A stretch of 64,000 nt of DNA, taken from NCBI RefSeq assembly GCF_000760735.1, contig NZ_JMEX01000008.1:1033454-1097453 (forward strand), written 5' to 3'. Positions within the stretch are counted from its first letter, which is position 1. Each line of letters begins with the position of its first letter. Below, piece by piece: positions 8,351 to 15,861 of this stretch. Source of the DNA: Rhodococcoides fascians A44A. GTDB lineage: Bacteria; Actinomycetota; Actinomycetes; Mycobacteriales; Mycobacteriaceae. A program made the translations under genes and the position numbers. The notes under the pieces were generated by a model. That model was given only the letters and a program-made list of their open reading frames with translations. It made no database searches and was not told where the DNA came from.

Positions 8351-9450
8351 GACTGAGCTCCTTCGAATCCGGCGAGATAGGTGGCGTAGGCGTCTCGTTC
8401 CTCGGCGATCAACGGATGGGGGTCTGCATACACGTTGTCGAACACCGACATCGCCGTCGGCTCCACGGTGCCGAGGCATCCGCGGCGGAGTTCGGCTGCG
8501 GTCCAGTCGGCCCGATCCTTGACGCGTGCGCGGAGCGCGTCGTCCATCGCTCCTTCGGCGTCGAGCAGTCGCTCGATGCGGTCGATGGGGTCCTTCTTCT
8601 TCCATTCGTCGTCGACTGCCGCCGACCGGTAGCGGGTGGGATCGTCGGAAGTGGTGTGCGGTCCCATTCGGTAGGTGACGGCTTCGATCAGCATCGGTCC
8701 GCTGCCTTCGCGTGCGCGAGTCAGTGCCATCCGGGTGGCCGCAAGGACGGCCAGCACGTCGTTGCCGTCGACGCGTAGCGCGGGAACACCGAATCCACGG
8801 CCACGTTCGGCGATCGTGATGTGCGTCTGCAGAGTCACCGGCTCGGAGATTGCCCACTGGTTGTTCTGGCAGAAGAACACGACAGGGGCGTTGAAACTTG
8901 CCGCGAATCCGAATGCTTCGGAGATGTCGCCTTGGCTCGTGGCGCCGTCACCGAAGTAGGTGATGACGGCGCCGTCGGCTCCGTCGAATTTAATTCCCAG
9001 CCCGTATCCGGTGGCGTGCAGGGCCTGAGATCCGACGATGATGGCCGGCGTTGTCATGTTGTACTCGTACGGGTTCCAGCCGGATTGGGTGGAACCGCGC
9101 CAGAACCGCAACATTTCCGTCGGGTCGACGCCGCGGCAGTACGCGACCCCGTGCTCGCGGTAGCTGCCGAAGACGAAATCGTCGGGGTGCAGTGCGCGGG
9201 CGGATCCGACCTGGGCGGCTTCCTGTCCCAGCAGAGGTGCCCAGAGCCCGAGTTCTCCCTGCCGCTGGAGCGCGGTGGCCTCTGCGTCGATCCGTCGTAC
9301 GACGATCAGGTCCTCGTAGAGGTCGCGGAGCTTGTCCGTCGTGATGTCCTCGACGAGGCCGGTGAATTCGGAAGGCTCGGTTCGCGTGCCTTCGGGTGTG
9401 ACGAGCTGGATGAGGTCGTCATCGCTCGCTCGTGAAATTGCGGTGTCCAT
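8347..9450 (-). CDS. bkdA: 2-Oxoacid dehydrogenase E1 component, alpha subunit
   Basis: The 367-residue alpha subunit contains the thiamine-diphosphate motif GDG (167-169) followed by NN (196-197). Also present are the RRIDAEATALQRQGELGLW segment and a Ser-rich phosphorylation-loop equivalent (MGPHTTSDDPTRYR). It is the first gene of a four-gene operon encoding a complete 2-oxoacid dehydrogenase, probably for 2-oxo acids from Val/Leu/Ile. ATG at 9450 follows a CGGAGG ribosome-binding site. The preceding intergenic DNA carries two inverted repeats that could bind a regulator. An alternative would be an acetoin- or pyruvate-type E1, less likely given overall similarity. Confidence 0.92.
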   Translation of the reverse strand: MDTAISRASDDDLIQLVTPEGTRTEPSEFTGLVEDITTDKLRDLYEDLIVVRRIDAEATALQRQGELGLWAPLLGQEAAQVGSARALHPDDFVFGSYREHGVAYCRGVDPTEMLRFWRGSTQSGWNPYEYNMTTPAIIVGSQALHATGYGLGIKFDGADGAVITYFGDGATSQGDISEAFGFAASFNAPVVFFCQNNQWAISEPVTLQTHITIAERGRGFGVPALRVDGNDVLAVLAATRMALTRAREGSGPMLIEAVTYRMGPHTTSDDPTRYRSAAVDDEWKKKDPIDRIERLLDAEGAMDDALRARVKDRADWTAAELRRGCLGTVEPTAMSVFDNVYADPHPLIAEERDAYATYLAGFEGAQS

Positions 9451-9462
9451 CTCGGCCTCCGT

Positions 9463-9475
9463 ACAGTTGCACTGT
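9463..9475. promoter_or_regulatory. Inverted repeat just upstream of bkdA
   Basis: ACAGT-TGC-ACTGT is a perfect 5-bp inverted repeat with a 3-nt spacer, 12 nt upstream of the bkdA start codon and overlapping the expected 5' leader. Its position suits a repressor site for the 2-oxoacid dehydrogenase operon. The regulator is not identifiable and no regulator gene adjoins it. Confidence 0.35.
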
Positions 9476-9530
9476 TACCTGGAACACAATCAAGAATCAT
9501 CAGAAGGATCAATAGTTCGGATTCGAATTG

Positions 9531-9566
9531 AGCACGTTGCACGTTTCCTGGTCACGAAAACGTGCT
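9531..9566. promoter_or_regulatory. Paired GCACGTT inverted repeats between MFS gene and bkd operon
   Basis: AGCACGTT (9531-9538) is matched by AACGTGCT (9559-9566), and nested within it GCACGTTT (9539-9546) is matched by AAACGTGC (9558-9565). The right arm therefore pairs with either of two tandem GCACGTT copies. It touches the MFS stop codon on one side and lies about 80 nt upstream of bkdA, so it could be an operator of the bkd promoter or a weak terminator of the MFS gene. There is no U-tract, which favours an operator. Confidence 0.35.
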
Positions 9567-10921
9567 TATCTTGTGCGCATTGATTGCTCGCGCGGTGCGG
9601 CGACGGGGCTGGGTCGGGCGCCCACACGACCGCGAAGTATCAGAACCAACGCGACGGCCAAGAGCATCACCGCGCCCACTACCCACAGCCCTGCGCGCGC
9701 GTTTCCGGTGGTGTCGAGCAGCCACCCCGTAACGTAGGGAGCGCCGAAGCCGGACATGTTGCCGACCGAGTTGATGATCGCGATTCCAGCGGCGGCACCC
9801 GCCCCCGTCAGGAACGTGCTCGGGAGGTACCAGAACACGGGGAGCGCGCAGAAGACACCGACGGCATTGACCGTCACCGCCAGCATCGTCGTGAACGGTG
9901 AGTCCATGTACAGCGCGAACGGGATGGAGACAGCGCCGACGAGGGTTGGAATCGCGACGTGCCAGGTACGTTCACCGGTCCGGTCACTGTGCCTGCTCCA
10001 CAGCACCATGGCCACCGCACCGACGGCGAACGGAACGGCGACGATCAGACCCGTTGTGACGAGCGAGAAGTCGGTGTCGAACGTCTGTTTGAACCCGGCG
10101 ACGATGCTGGGCAGGAAGAAACTGAGCGAGTACAGCCCGTAGGTGATACCGAAATAGACGAGGCCGAGCATCCACACCCTTGCATCGCGCAGCGCTCGAG
10201 TCACCGAGCCACTGACGTGTCCACCCTTCGCGGAGTCCTCGGACTCCAGTTCGGCCGTCAGCCATGCTTTTTCGTCGTCGTCGAGCCACTTCGCCTGAGC
10301 AGGCCGGTCGGTCAGGTAGAACCAGGTGACGACGGCGAGCAGAACCGCGGGAAGGCCTTCGACGAGGAACATCACGCGCCATCCCGAGAGCCCGAACAGC
10401 CCGTCCCAGTACTGGATGATCGCGCTGGACAGTGGCGCCCCCAGCGCCGAGGAGATCGGGAGCGCCAGCAGGAAGAGGCCCATCAACCGCACGCGGTACG
10501 CACGCGGGAACCACATCGTCATGTAGAGCAGCACGCCGGGGAAGAAGCCGGCTTCCGCGATACCCAGCAGAATGCGCAAACCGTAGAGCCAGCCCGCGGT
10601 GGGCACGAAGGCCATGCCCGCGGCGATCACTCCCCACGTCAGCATGATGCGGGCAATCCAGCGCCTGGCACCGAACCTGTGCAGCGCCAGGTTGCTCGGC
10701 ACCTCGAAGAGCAGGTAGCCGATGAAGAACAGTCCGGACGCCAACCCGAACATCGTCTCGGTCAGGCCGAGCTCGTCGCTCATGGTGAGTTTCGCGAGCC
10801 CGATGTTCGTTCGGTCGAGGTAGTTGACGAAGTAGGCCAGGCCCAGGAACGGAATGATCCGTCGGGCGACCTTCTTGACCACCCGCGTTTCGATCTCGGG
10901 TTTCGGTGCGTCTGCAGGCAT
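9566..10921 (-). CDS. MFS transporter, anion:cation symporter (ACS) family
   Basis: A 451-residue, 12-segment major facilitator. The signature NYLDRTNIGLAKL in the first membrane helix and the motif WFPRAYRVRLMGLF after helix 4 place it in the ACS family (tartrate, hexuronate, phthalate-type organic anion importers). The start at 10921 (MPADAPKPEIETRVVKKVARRIIPFLG) gives the usual basic N-terminus; a longer upstream frame adds unrelated residues. It is followed on the same strand by the bkd operon after 115 nt and may import a carboxylate for that route, which is inference. Confidence 0.88.
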   Translation of the reverse strand: MPADAPKPEIETRVVKKVARRIIPFLGLAYFVNYLDRTNIGLAKLTMSDELGLTETMFGLASGLFFIGYLLFEVPSNLALHRFGARRWIARIMLTWGVIAAGMAFVPTAGWLYGLRILLGIAEAGFFPGVLLYMTMWFPRAYRVRLMGLFLLALPISSALGAPLSSAIIQYWDGLFGLSGWRVMFLVEGLPAVLLAVVTWFYLTDRPAQAKWLDDDEKAWLTAELESEDSAKGGHVSGSVTRALRDARVWMLGLVYFGITYGLYSLSFFLPSIVAGFKQTFDTDFSLVTTGLIVAVPFAVGAVAMVLWSRHSDRTGERTWHVAIPTLVGAVSIPFALYMDSPFTTMLAVTVNAVGVFCALPVFWYLPSTFLTGAGAAAGIAIINSVGNMSGFGAPYVTGWLLDTTGNARAGLWVVGAVMLLAVALVLILRGRVGARPSPVAAPREQSMRTR

Positions 10922-11085
10922 GTGTCTCGGCTTTCTCGGTGGTGAGAGTGACCTGGGACACGTTATGGGTTGGTGGGCGCTTGGCCTATGGAGAAATCGA
11001 CCATTCCCGCGGCGTCGACACGTGCAGTTTGTCCTTTCCGATCTCCGTGCTCCCCTTGAGCGACTACGTCGATTCCCACTCGCCC

Positions 11086-11547
11086 TCAGGCGGAGCGGCC
11101 CGGATTGTTCACACCCGGCACCAGGTGGGTGGACACGCCGATGCGGTTCCAGGCGTTGATCGTGAAGATCTGAGCCAGCAGCTGACCGATCTGGTGCTCG
11201 TCGAAGTGCTGCGCGACACGCTCGTACACCTCGTCGGACACTCCTCCCTGCGAGATGAGCGTGACCTGTTCGGTCAGCGCGAGTACCGCCTGTTCCTTCT
11301 CGTCGAAGAAGTTGCTCGCGTCTCGCCACACCGCGACGAGAGCCAAGCGCTCCTCGCTCTCGCCTGCCTTCCTGGCGTCGGTGGTGTGCATGTGCAGGCA
11401 GAACGCGCAGCCGTTGAGCTGTGACGCTCGGATCTTGATCAGTTCGGCCAAGGCTGGGTCGATGCCGTTGCGGCCGGCGACGTCGAGAGCGACGAGCGCC
11501 GTGCGCACGGCCGGGGATGCGGATGCGAAGTTGATGCGTGTTGTCAT
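11086..11547 (-). CDS. Carboxymuconolactone decarboxylase/AhpD-family peroxidase-like protein
   Basis: The 153-residue protein has the AhpD-type redox motif C47-AF-C50 with His54 three residues further, within an all-helical CMD domain. Such proteins are small thiol peroxidases or adaptors protecting against organic hydroperoxides. ATG at 11547 is preceded by TAGCGT exactly 7 nt upstream, a -10 box that predicts a leaderless transcript. It is transcribed divergently from a MocR-type regulator 47 nt away, an arrangement seen often in actinobacteria, so the MocR protein probably controls it. The natural substrate is unknown. Confidence 0.85.
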   Translation of the reverse strand: MTTRINFASASPAVRTALVALDVAGRNGIDPALAELIKIRASQLNGCAFCLHMHTTDARKAGESEERLALVAVWRDASNFFDEKEQAVLALTEQVTLISQGGVSDEVYERVAQHFDEHQIGQLLAQIFTINAWNRIGVSTHLVPGVNNPGRSA

Positions 11548-11594
11548 GACCGGAACGCTACGACGCCTCGATGACCGCAATAAGGTTCAATTCC
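11548..11594. promoter_or_regulatory. Face-to-face overlapping leaderless promoters of AhpD-like and MocR genes
   Basis: Only 47 nt separate the two start codons. On the minus strand TAGCGT (11555-11560) lies 7 nt before the ATG, with TTATTG (11578-11583) at a 17-nt spacing as -35. On the plus strand TAAGGT (11581-11586) lies 8 nt before a GTG at 11595. The -35 of one promoter overlaps the -10 of the other, so RNA polymerase could occupy only one at a time. Confidence 0.45.
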
Positions 11595-13010
11595 GTGGCA
11601 GAAATCGTGGTCGATTCGGGGATCGACCTTCACCTGGATCTCGCCCCGACCGGCTCGCGGCGGTCCGCGCTCGGACGCGCCCTGCGCGACGCCATCGCGA
11701 CCGGGCGGCTGGAGCCGGGCACCCGGTTACCGTCGTACCGCGCGTTGGCAGCCGATCTCGGCGTCGCCCGCAACACGGTCGCCGAGACCTACGGTGAGCT
11801 CGTGTCCGAAGGGTGGCTCGACGCCCGCCGAGGCTCGGGTACCCGCGTCGCGCATCGCGGAGCGGCATCGGTGCGCGCGGCGTCGTCGACGGTGCGGCCG
11901 GAGTTGCGTCCCGAGCACGACCTTCGGCCGGGCCGTCCTGATCAGTCAGCGTTTCCGCGCGCGGCGTGGATGGCCGCGGCACGCCGAGCGGTCAGCGGCG
12001 CGCCCGTCGACGCGTTCGGCCCGGGCGATCCGCACGGCCGACTCGAACTGAGACGCGCACTGGCCGGGTACCTCGCCCGTACCCGCGGAGTTCGCAGTGA
12101 TCCGCGACGAATTCTCGTGTGTTCCGGCTTCTCTCAGACAGCGCAGATCCTCACGTCGGTTGTCTCCGGACCGTTCGCGGTCGAGTCGTACGGCCTGCCG
12201 TTCCACCGGCGCCTGTTCGACACCTCGGGCCCGACCGTGCCGATCGGCGTCGACGAGCACGGTGGCCGAACCCATGAGCCGATCGAGGCAGCTGCGCTGG
12301 TGCTCACGCCAAGCCACCAGTTCCCGACGGGCGTCTCCCTCCACCCGCAGCGAAGAACCGCGGCGGTGGACTGGGCCCGCGCCACCGACGGACTTGTCGT
12401 CGAGGACGACTACGATGGCGAATTCCGCTACGACCGAACGCCGGTGGGAGCAATGCAGGGCCTGGATCCGGATCGGGTGCTCTACGCAGGCTCGATCTCG
12501 AAGTCTCTCTCACCCGGCGTACGTGTTGGGTGGATGGCGGTGCCGGAGCACCTGCTCGACCCGATTCTGGACGCGAAAGGCGTCAGGGAGGCAACGGTGA
12601 GTGCTCTGGATCAGTTGATCCTCGCGGACTTGATCACCACCGGCGCCTACGACCGTCACGTTCGGGCGATGAGACTGAAATATCGCAGACGAAGAGACGC
12701 GCTCGTCGATGCCCTGCGGGAGCGGGTACCCGAAATCGGAACGATGGGAATCGCCGCCGGCCTACAGGCCGTCCTGACGCTTCCTCCCGGCTCGGAGTCC
12801 GACGTGCTGGCCGGTGCGAGTGAGGCCGGCCTCGCCGTCGAGGGTCTCGGCTGGTTCAGGCATCCAAGCGCCGATGAGGTCGAGTCTGACGTCATGCCCG
12901 ACGGAATCCTGGTGGGATTCTCCGCACCGAGCGACCGTGCCTTCCCTCGCGCAGTGGAGACGTTGGTCTCGGTTCTCGAACTCACAACCCGAGGCCGGCG
13001 GCGAGGGTAG
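11595..13010 (+). CDS. MocR-family transcriptional regulator (GntR HTH plus aminotransferase-like domain)
   Basis: An N-terminal GntR winged helix (LGRALRDAIATGRLEPGTRLPSYRALAADLGVARNTVAETY) is fused to a class I aminotransferase-like domain with the PLP lysine in AGSISKSLSPGVRVGW. It is about 471 residues, normal for MocR/PdxR regulators that sense PLP or an amino compound. I prefer GTG at 11595 because a -10 box (TAAGGT) ends 8 nt before it; the in-frame ATG at 11571 would place the promoter inside the gene and has no ribosome-binding site. Likely target: the divergent AhpD-like gene. Its 3' end overlaps the convergent mycolyltransferase gene by 29 nt. Confidence 0.85.
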   Translation: MAEIVVDSGIDLHLDLAPTGSRRSALGRALRDAIATGRLEPGTRLPSYRALAADLGVARNTVAETYGELVSEGWLDARRGSGTRVAHRGAASVRAASSTVRPELRPEHDLRPGRPDQSAFPRAAWMAAARRAVSGAPVDAFGPGDPHGRLELRRALAGYLARTRGVRSDPRRILVCSGFSQTAQILTSVVSGPFAVESYGLPFHRRLFDTSGPTVPIGVDEHGGRTHEPIEAAALVLTPSHQFPTGVSLHPQRRTAAVDWARATDGLVVEDDYDGEFRYDRTPVGAMQGLDPDRVLYAGSISKSLSPGVRVGWMAVPEHLLDPILDAKGVREATVSALDQLILADLITTGAYDRHVRAMRLKYRRRRDALVDALRERVPEIGTMGIAAGLQAVLTLPPGSESDVLAGASEAGLAVEGLGWFRHPSADEVESDVMPDGILVGFSAPSDRAFPRAVETLVSVLELTTRGRRRG

Positions 13011-13956
13011 GCCAGCTCTTGGGCAGTTGATCGACCCAGTACGCCCACGAGTGGGTGCCGACGTCCTCGAAATCGAAAGTGGCGGGGATGGCGAGCTCAC
13101 GCAACCGGTCGTCCAGTCGATGCGTGCAGAAGTTCGATCCCACCTCGATGAGGCCACCCACCACAACGACGTCCCAGTCCTTGGCGGTCTCGAATTTCTC
13201 GTGCGGCCCCGGCAACCCGGTTCCGACGGAGACGTAGATCGATGTGCCACGCAGCGCTTCTGCGTTGACCAATACGTCGTGAGCCGCCCAGGCCGGGTCG
13301 AGCGGTCCCCCGAACATGTTGTCCGCGTTGCCACCGAAGGCCGTGACGATCCCGCGCATACTGCCCTGACCCAACAGTTCCGCCGAGGCGAAGCAGCCAC
13401 TGTACGCACCGACGGCCGAGTAGAGACTTGGGTTACGCGACGCCAGCATCATCGCCGACTGCGCACCCATCGACAAGCCGGCGATACCGTTGCGGCCGTT
13501 GCCGTCGAACTCCTCGTCGATCAGCGGCGGAAGCTCCTGCGTCAGAAAGGTTTCCCACTTGTACCGCCCGAGCTTCGGGTCGTCGCGCTGCCAGTCGGCG
13601 TAGAAGCTTCCCGGCCCGGCGAGCGGAAGCACGACGTTGACGTTCTTGTCGCGGAAGAACTCGGCAGCTCCCCCCTTGCGCAGCCACATGCTGTTGGTCG
13701 GGTCCTCCTCACCGATGCCGCTGAGCATGTACAGCGACGGACGGGGGCCGCTCTCGGTCTCCGGGGTCAACACCTGGACGTCGATGATTCGATCCATGCT
13801 CGGCGAGTACACCGCGAGCTGGGTGAGGGTGGTGCTGACGTCCACTCGACTGTCGATCCTCGGGGCCGACGGTTCCGCGGCAGCGAGGGTGGGGATACCG
13901 GCCCAGCCCACGACGAGGACCGCGCAGAACACAACGAAACGCCATGCGTGAACCAT
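12982..13956 (-). CDS. Secreted mycolyltransferase/esterase (antigen 85 family)
   Basis: The 324-residue precursor has a Sec signal peptide (MVHAWRFVVF... cleaved after AAA near residue 27) and an alpha/beta-hydrolase esterase-D domain. The nucleophile is Ser162 in GLSMGAQS and the catalytic His302 is in VGTHSW. GNGRNGIAGLSMGAQ and GGNADNMFGGPLDPAW are hallmarks of the trehalose mycolyltransferase family, which moves mycolic acids onto trehalose or arabinogalactan outside the membrane. Its presence implies a mycolate-bearing cell envelope. The C-terminal coding end overlaps the convergent MocR gene. A single-domain enzyme without the C-terminal LGFP repeats sometimes seen in corynebacteria. 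Confidence 0.88.
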   Translation of the reverse strand: MVHAWRFVVFCAVLVVGWAGIPTLAAAEPSAPRIDSRVDVSTTLTQLAVYSPSMDRIIDVQVLTPETESGPRPSLYMLSGIGEEDPTNSMWLRKGGAAEFFRDKNVNVVLPLAGPGSFYADWQRDDPKLGRYKWETFLTQELPPLIDEEFDGNGRNGIAGLSMGAQSAMMLASRNPSLYSAVGAYSGCFASAELLGQGSMRGIVTAFGGNADNMFGGPLDPAWAAHDVLVNAEALRGTSIYVSVGTGLPGPHEKFETAKDWDVVVVGGLIEVGSNFCTHRLDDRLRELAIPATFDFEDVGTHSWAYWVDQLPKSWPTLAAGLGL

Positions 13957-14110
13957 GAAACCCCCGCGCTCGAGACGGCTCCGACGACCGTGTCCACCGG
14001 CAGTTTTGCACACCAAAACGATTGTGGGGCAACTTCGTCCACAGACCGGGTGGCAAACCGGCGAGTCTTCAATCGAAAGCGGGTGTACCAATCCATTCGA
14101 TTGTTATCGG

Positions 14111-14842
14111 CTACGCTCCCAGCCCGGCCCCGGCGCGGGTGACCACCAGGCGAGGTACGACTGCACGGGAGGAGAGGGACAGGATGCCGGCCGCGAGTTC
14201 GACGATGTCGTCGACCCGAATCATGGATTCGCCGGGGATCTTGTCCTTGGTCCAGTCACTCATGTCGGTGTCGACGTAACCGGGCGCGATGGACGTTCCG
14301 CTGATGCCGTTGGCGCTTTCCTCGGCGTTCAGGGTTTCGACGAGCGACAGCATGGCCGCCTTGGTGGCGCCGTAGACGGCGAGTCCTGCTTCGGAGTAGA
14401 CGCCCGCCATGGATGCGAGGGCGATGACCTTGGCTCCGTTGTCCGGGTCGGCGTCGACGGCAGTGCGCATGAGCGGGATCGAGTTCTGCAGCACGTGGAA
14501 CGGCGCCCGGAGGTTGACGTCGAGTGTTTTGTCGAAGCGGCGCATCGGGTAGTCCTCGATGCGGCCTGCCGTTCCGACGCCTGCGTTGAGGACCAGTGCG
14601 TTCATGGATCCGTACGCGTTCGCGTGCGCGCCGGTGATTCGGTCGGCGGCGTCCCGGTCGGCGAGGTCGGCGGCCACCGTCACCACCTGGGGAGCACCTG
14701 CCTTCCCGAGGTCTTCGGCGACCTCCTCGAGAGCGGCGGCATCGCGCGCCGTGATCGTCAACGAGTAGCCCAGGTGCGCCATGCGAGTGGCGATTCCCAG
14801 ACCGATGCCGCGCGATCCACCGGTGACCAGTGCAGATTTCAC
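14111..14842 (-). CDS. SDR oxidoreductase of an LvaD-like position (4-hydroxyacyl-CoA module)
   Basis: A 243-residue classical SDR: TGGSRGIGLGIA, NAG (LVLNAGVGTAG) and active-site YGATK. It starts with GTG at 14842, overlapping the stop of the kinase-like gene by 4 nt (GTGA). It is the third gene of an operon with an acyl-CoA dehydrogenase and an APH-fold kinase. In Pseudomonas putida the lva operon combines the same three families, with LvaD (SDR) reducing levulinyl-CoA to 4-hydroxyvaleryl-CoA; a comparable keto/hydroxyacyl-CoA role is inferred here. The substrate and cofactor preference cannot be read directly. Confidence 0.83.
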   Translation of the reverse strand: MKSALVTGGSRGIGLGIATRMAHLGYSLTITARDAAALEEVAEDLGKAGAPQVVTVAADLADRDAADRITGAHANAYGSMNALVLNAGVGTAGRIEDYPMRRFDKTLDVNLRAPFHVLQNSIPLMRTAVDADPDNGAKVIALASMAGVYSEAGLAVYGATKAAMLSLVETLNAEESANGISGTSIAPGYVDTDMSDWTKDKIPGESMIRVDDIVELAAGILSLSSRAVVPRLVVTRAGAGLGA

Positions 14843-15861
14843 TTCTTCCCCTCGATCGCGCGGAGTCCCGACGCCATGAATTCCTGTGTTGCTTCTGCTG
14901 CCGACGCTGCCCCCGGCCCGGAGTCGGAGCCGGACAACGCTCGGTGCGTGATGCCTTCGCCGATGACGCCGAGTTTGAAGTTGGCGAGGGCAAGGTAGAA
15001 GTTCCAGTCGGACAATCCGGAACCGGTTTCTCGGCTGTACATCTCGGCGAGTTCGTCCGCGGACGGGTAGCGGTCACTGGTCCACGCCGCAGCCGTTCCG
15101 AGGACCGCGTCGAACACCGGTTGCCGGTACACGCACATCAGGGCGACGTCGGTGAGCGGGTCGCCGAGGGTCGACATCTCCCAGTCCACCACTGCGGCAA
15201 CGGAACCTGGATTCCCGCGCCGGAGGATGACGTTGTCGACCCGGTAGTCGCCGTGCACGATGGACGCACCGGACGACGACGGTACCGCCGCTTCCAGTTT
15301 GTCCCGTAACTTCTCGACATCGGGGAGGTCACGCGTCTTGACGGCTTCCCACTGGCGAGCCCATGTCTTGACCTGGCGCCCGACGAATCCCGCGGGCTTG
15401 CCGAACGAGCCGAGGCCCGCTGCGTCGTAGTCCACGTGGTGCAGGCGGGCGAGTACGCGGATCAGTTCGGACGTGTTGGCCGCGACGTCGTCGTCGGACA
15501 GGGCGTCCAGGTCCTCGCGGGTTCTGATGACCGTACCCGGGTCGAACTCGACAACAGTTGCCGGAGCGCCCAATACGTCTCCGTTGCGGTCGAAGGCCAC
15601 GGTCCTGGCGACGGGTACGTCGGTGGATTGCAGCGCGCTCGTCACTGCCCACTCGCGGGCCATGTCGTGTGCAGACGGGGTGAGACCGCTCGTCGGGGGA
15701 CGGCGAACGACCCAGGCGTTCGTGTCGTCGAACGCCTTGTAGGTGAGGTTCGATCGGCCGCCACTGATCAGTTCGACGCGCAGCTCGCCGTCGAGTGCCA
15801 CTCCGTTCTCGCCGAGAAACACGGCGAGAGCGGGAGTGTTCATGCCTGGTAGTTCGGTCAT
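14839..15861 (-). CDS. APH-fold kinase, LvaA/ACAD10-type (putative 4-hydroxyacyl-CoA kinase)
   Basis: This 340-residue protein has the aminoglycoside-phosphotransferase fold: an N-terminal nucleotide lobe, the catalytic loop HGDYRVDN (His203, Asp205, Asn210) and the Mg-binding DWE (Asp226). Members next to acyl-CoA dehydrogenases are not antibiotic kinases; LvaA and the kinase domain of animal ACAD10/ACAD11 phosphorylate the 4-hydroxyl of acyl-CoAs. It overlaps the acyl-CoA dehydrogenase stop by 4 nt and the SDR start by 4 nt, matching that pathway. I chose ATG at 15861 because of the overlap; ATG 15843 is an alternative. No small LvaB-like partner gene is visible. Confidence 0.85.
   Translation of the reverse strand: MTELPGMNTPALAVFLGENGVALDGELRVELISGGRSNLTYKAFDDTNAWVVRRPPTSGLTPSAHDMAREWAVTSALQSTDVPVARTVAFDRNGDVLGAPATVVEFDPGTVIRTREDLDALSDDDVAANTSELIRVLARLHHVDYDAAGLGSFGKPAGFVGRQVKTWARQWEAVKTRDLPDVEKLRDKLEAAVPSSSGASIVHGDYRVDNVILRRGNPGSVAAVVDWEMSTLGDPLTDVALMCVYRQPVFDAVLGTAAAWTSDRYPSADELAEMYSRETGSGLSDWNFYLALANFKLGVIGEGITHRALSGSDSGPGAASAAEATQEFMASGLRAIEGKK

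Noticed and set aside
9959..10945. Long plus-strand frame opposite the ACS-type transporter
   Set aside because: Composition (His/Arg/Gln-rich, no hydrophobic core) is that of an antisense frame; the transporter on the other strand is certain.
14839..15861. Reading the APH-fold gene as an aminoglycoside resistance gene
   Set aside because: Overlap with an acyl-CoA dehydrogenase and SDR, and the ACAD10/LvaA-like context, make an acyl-CoA kinase much more likely.
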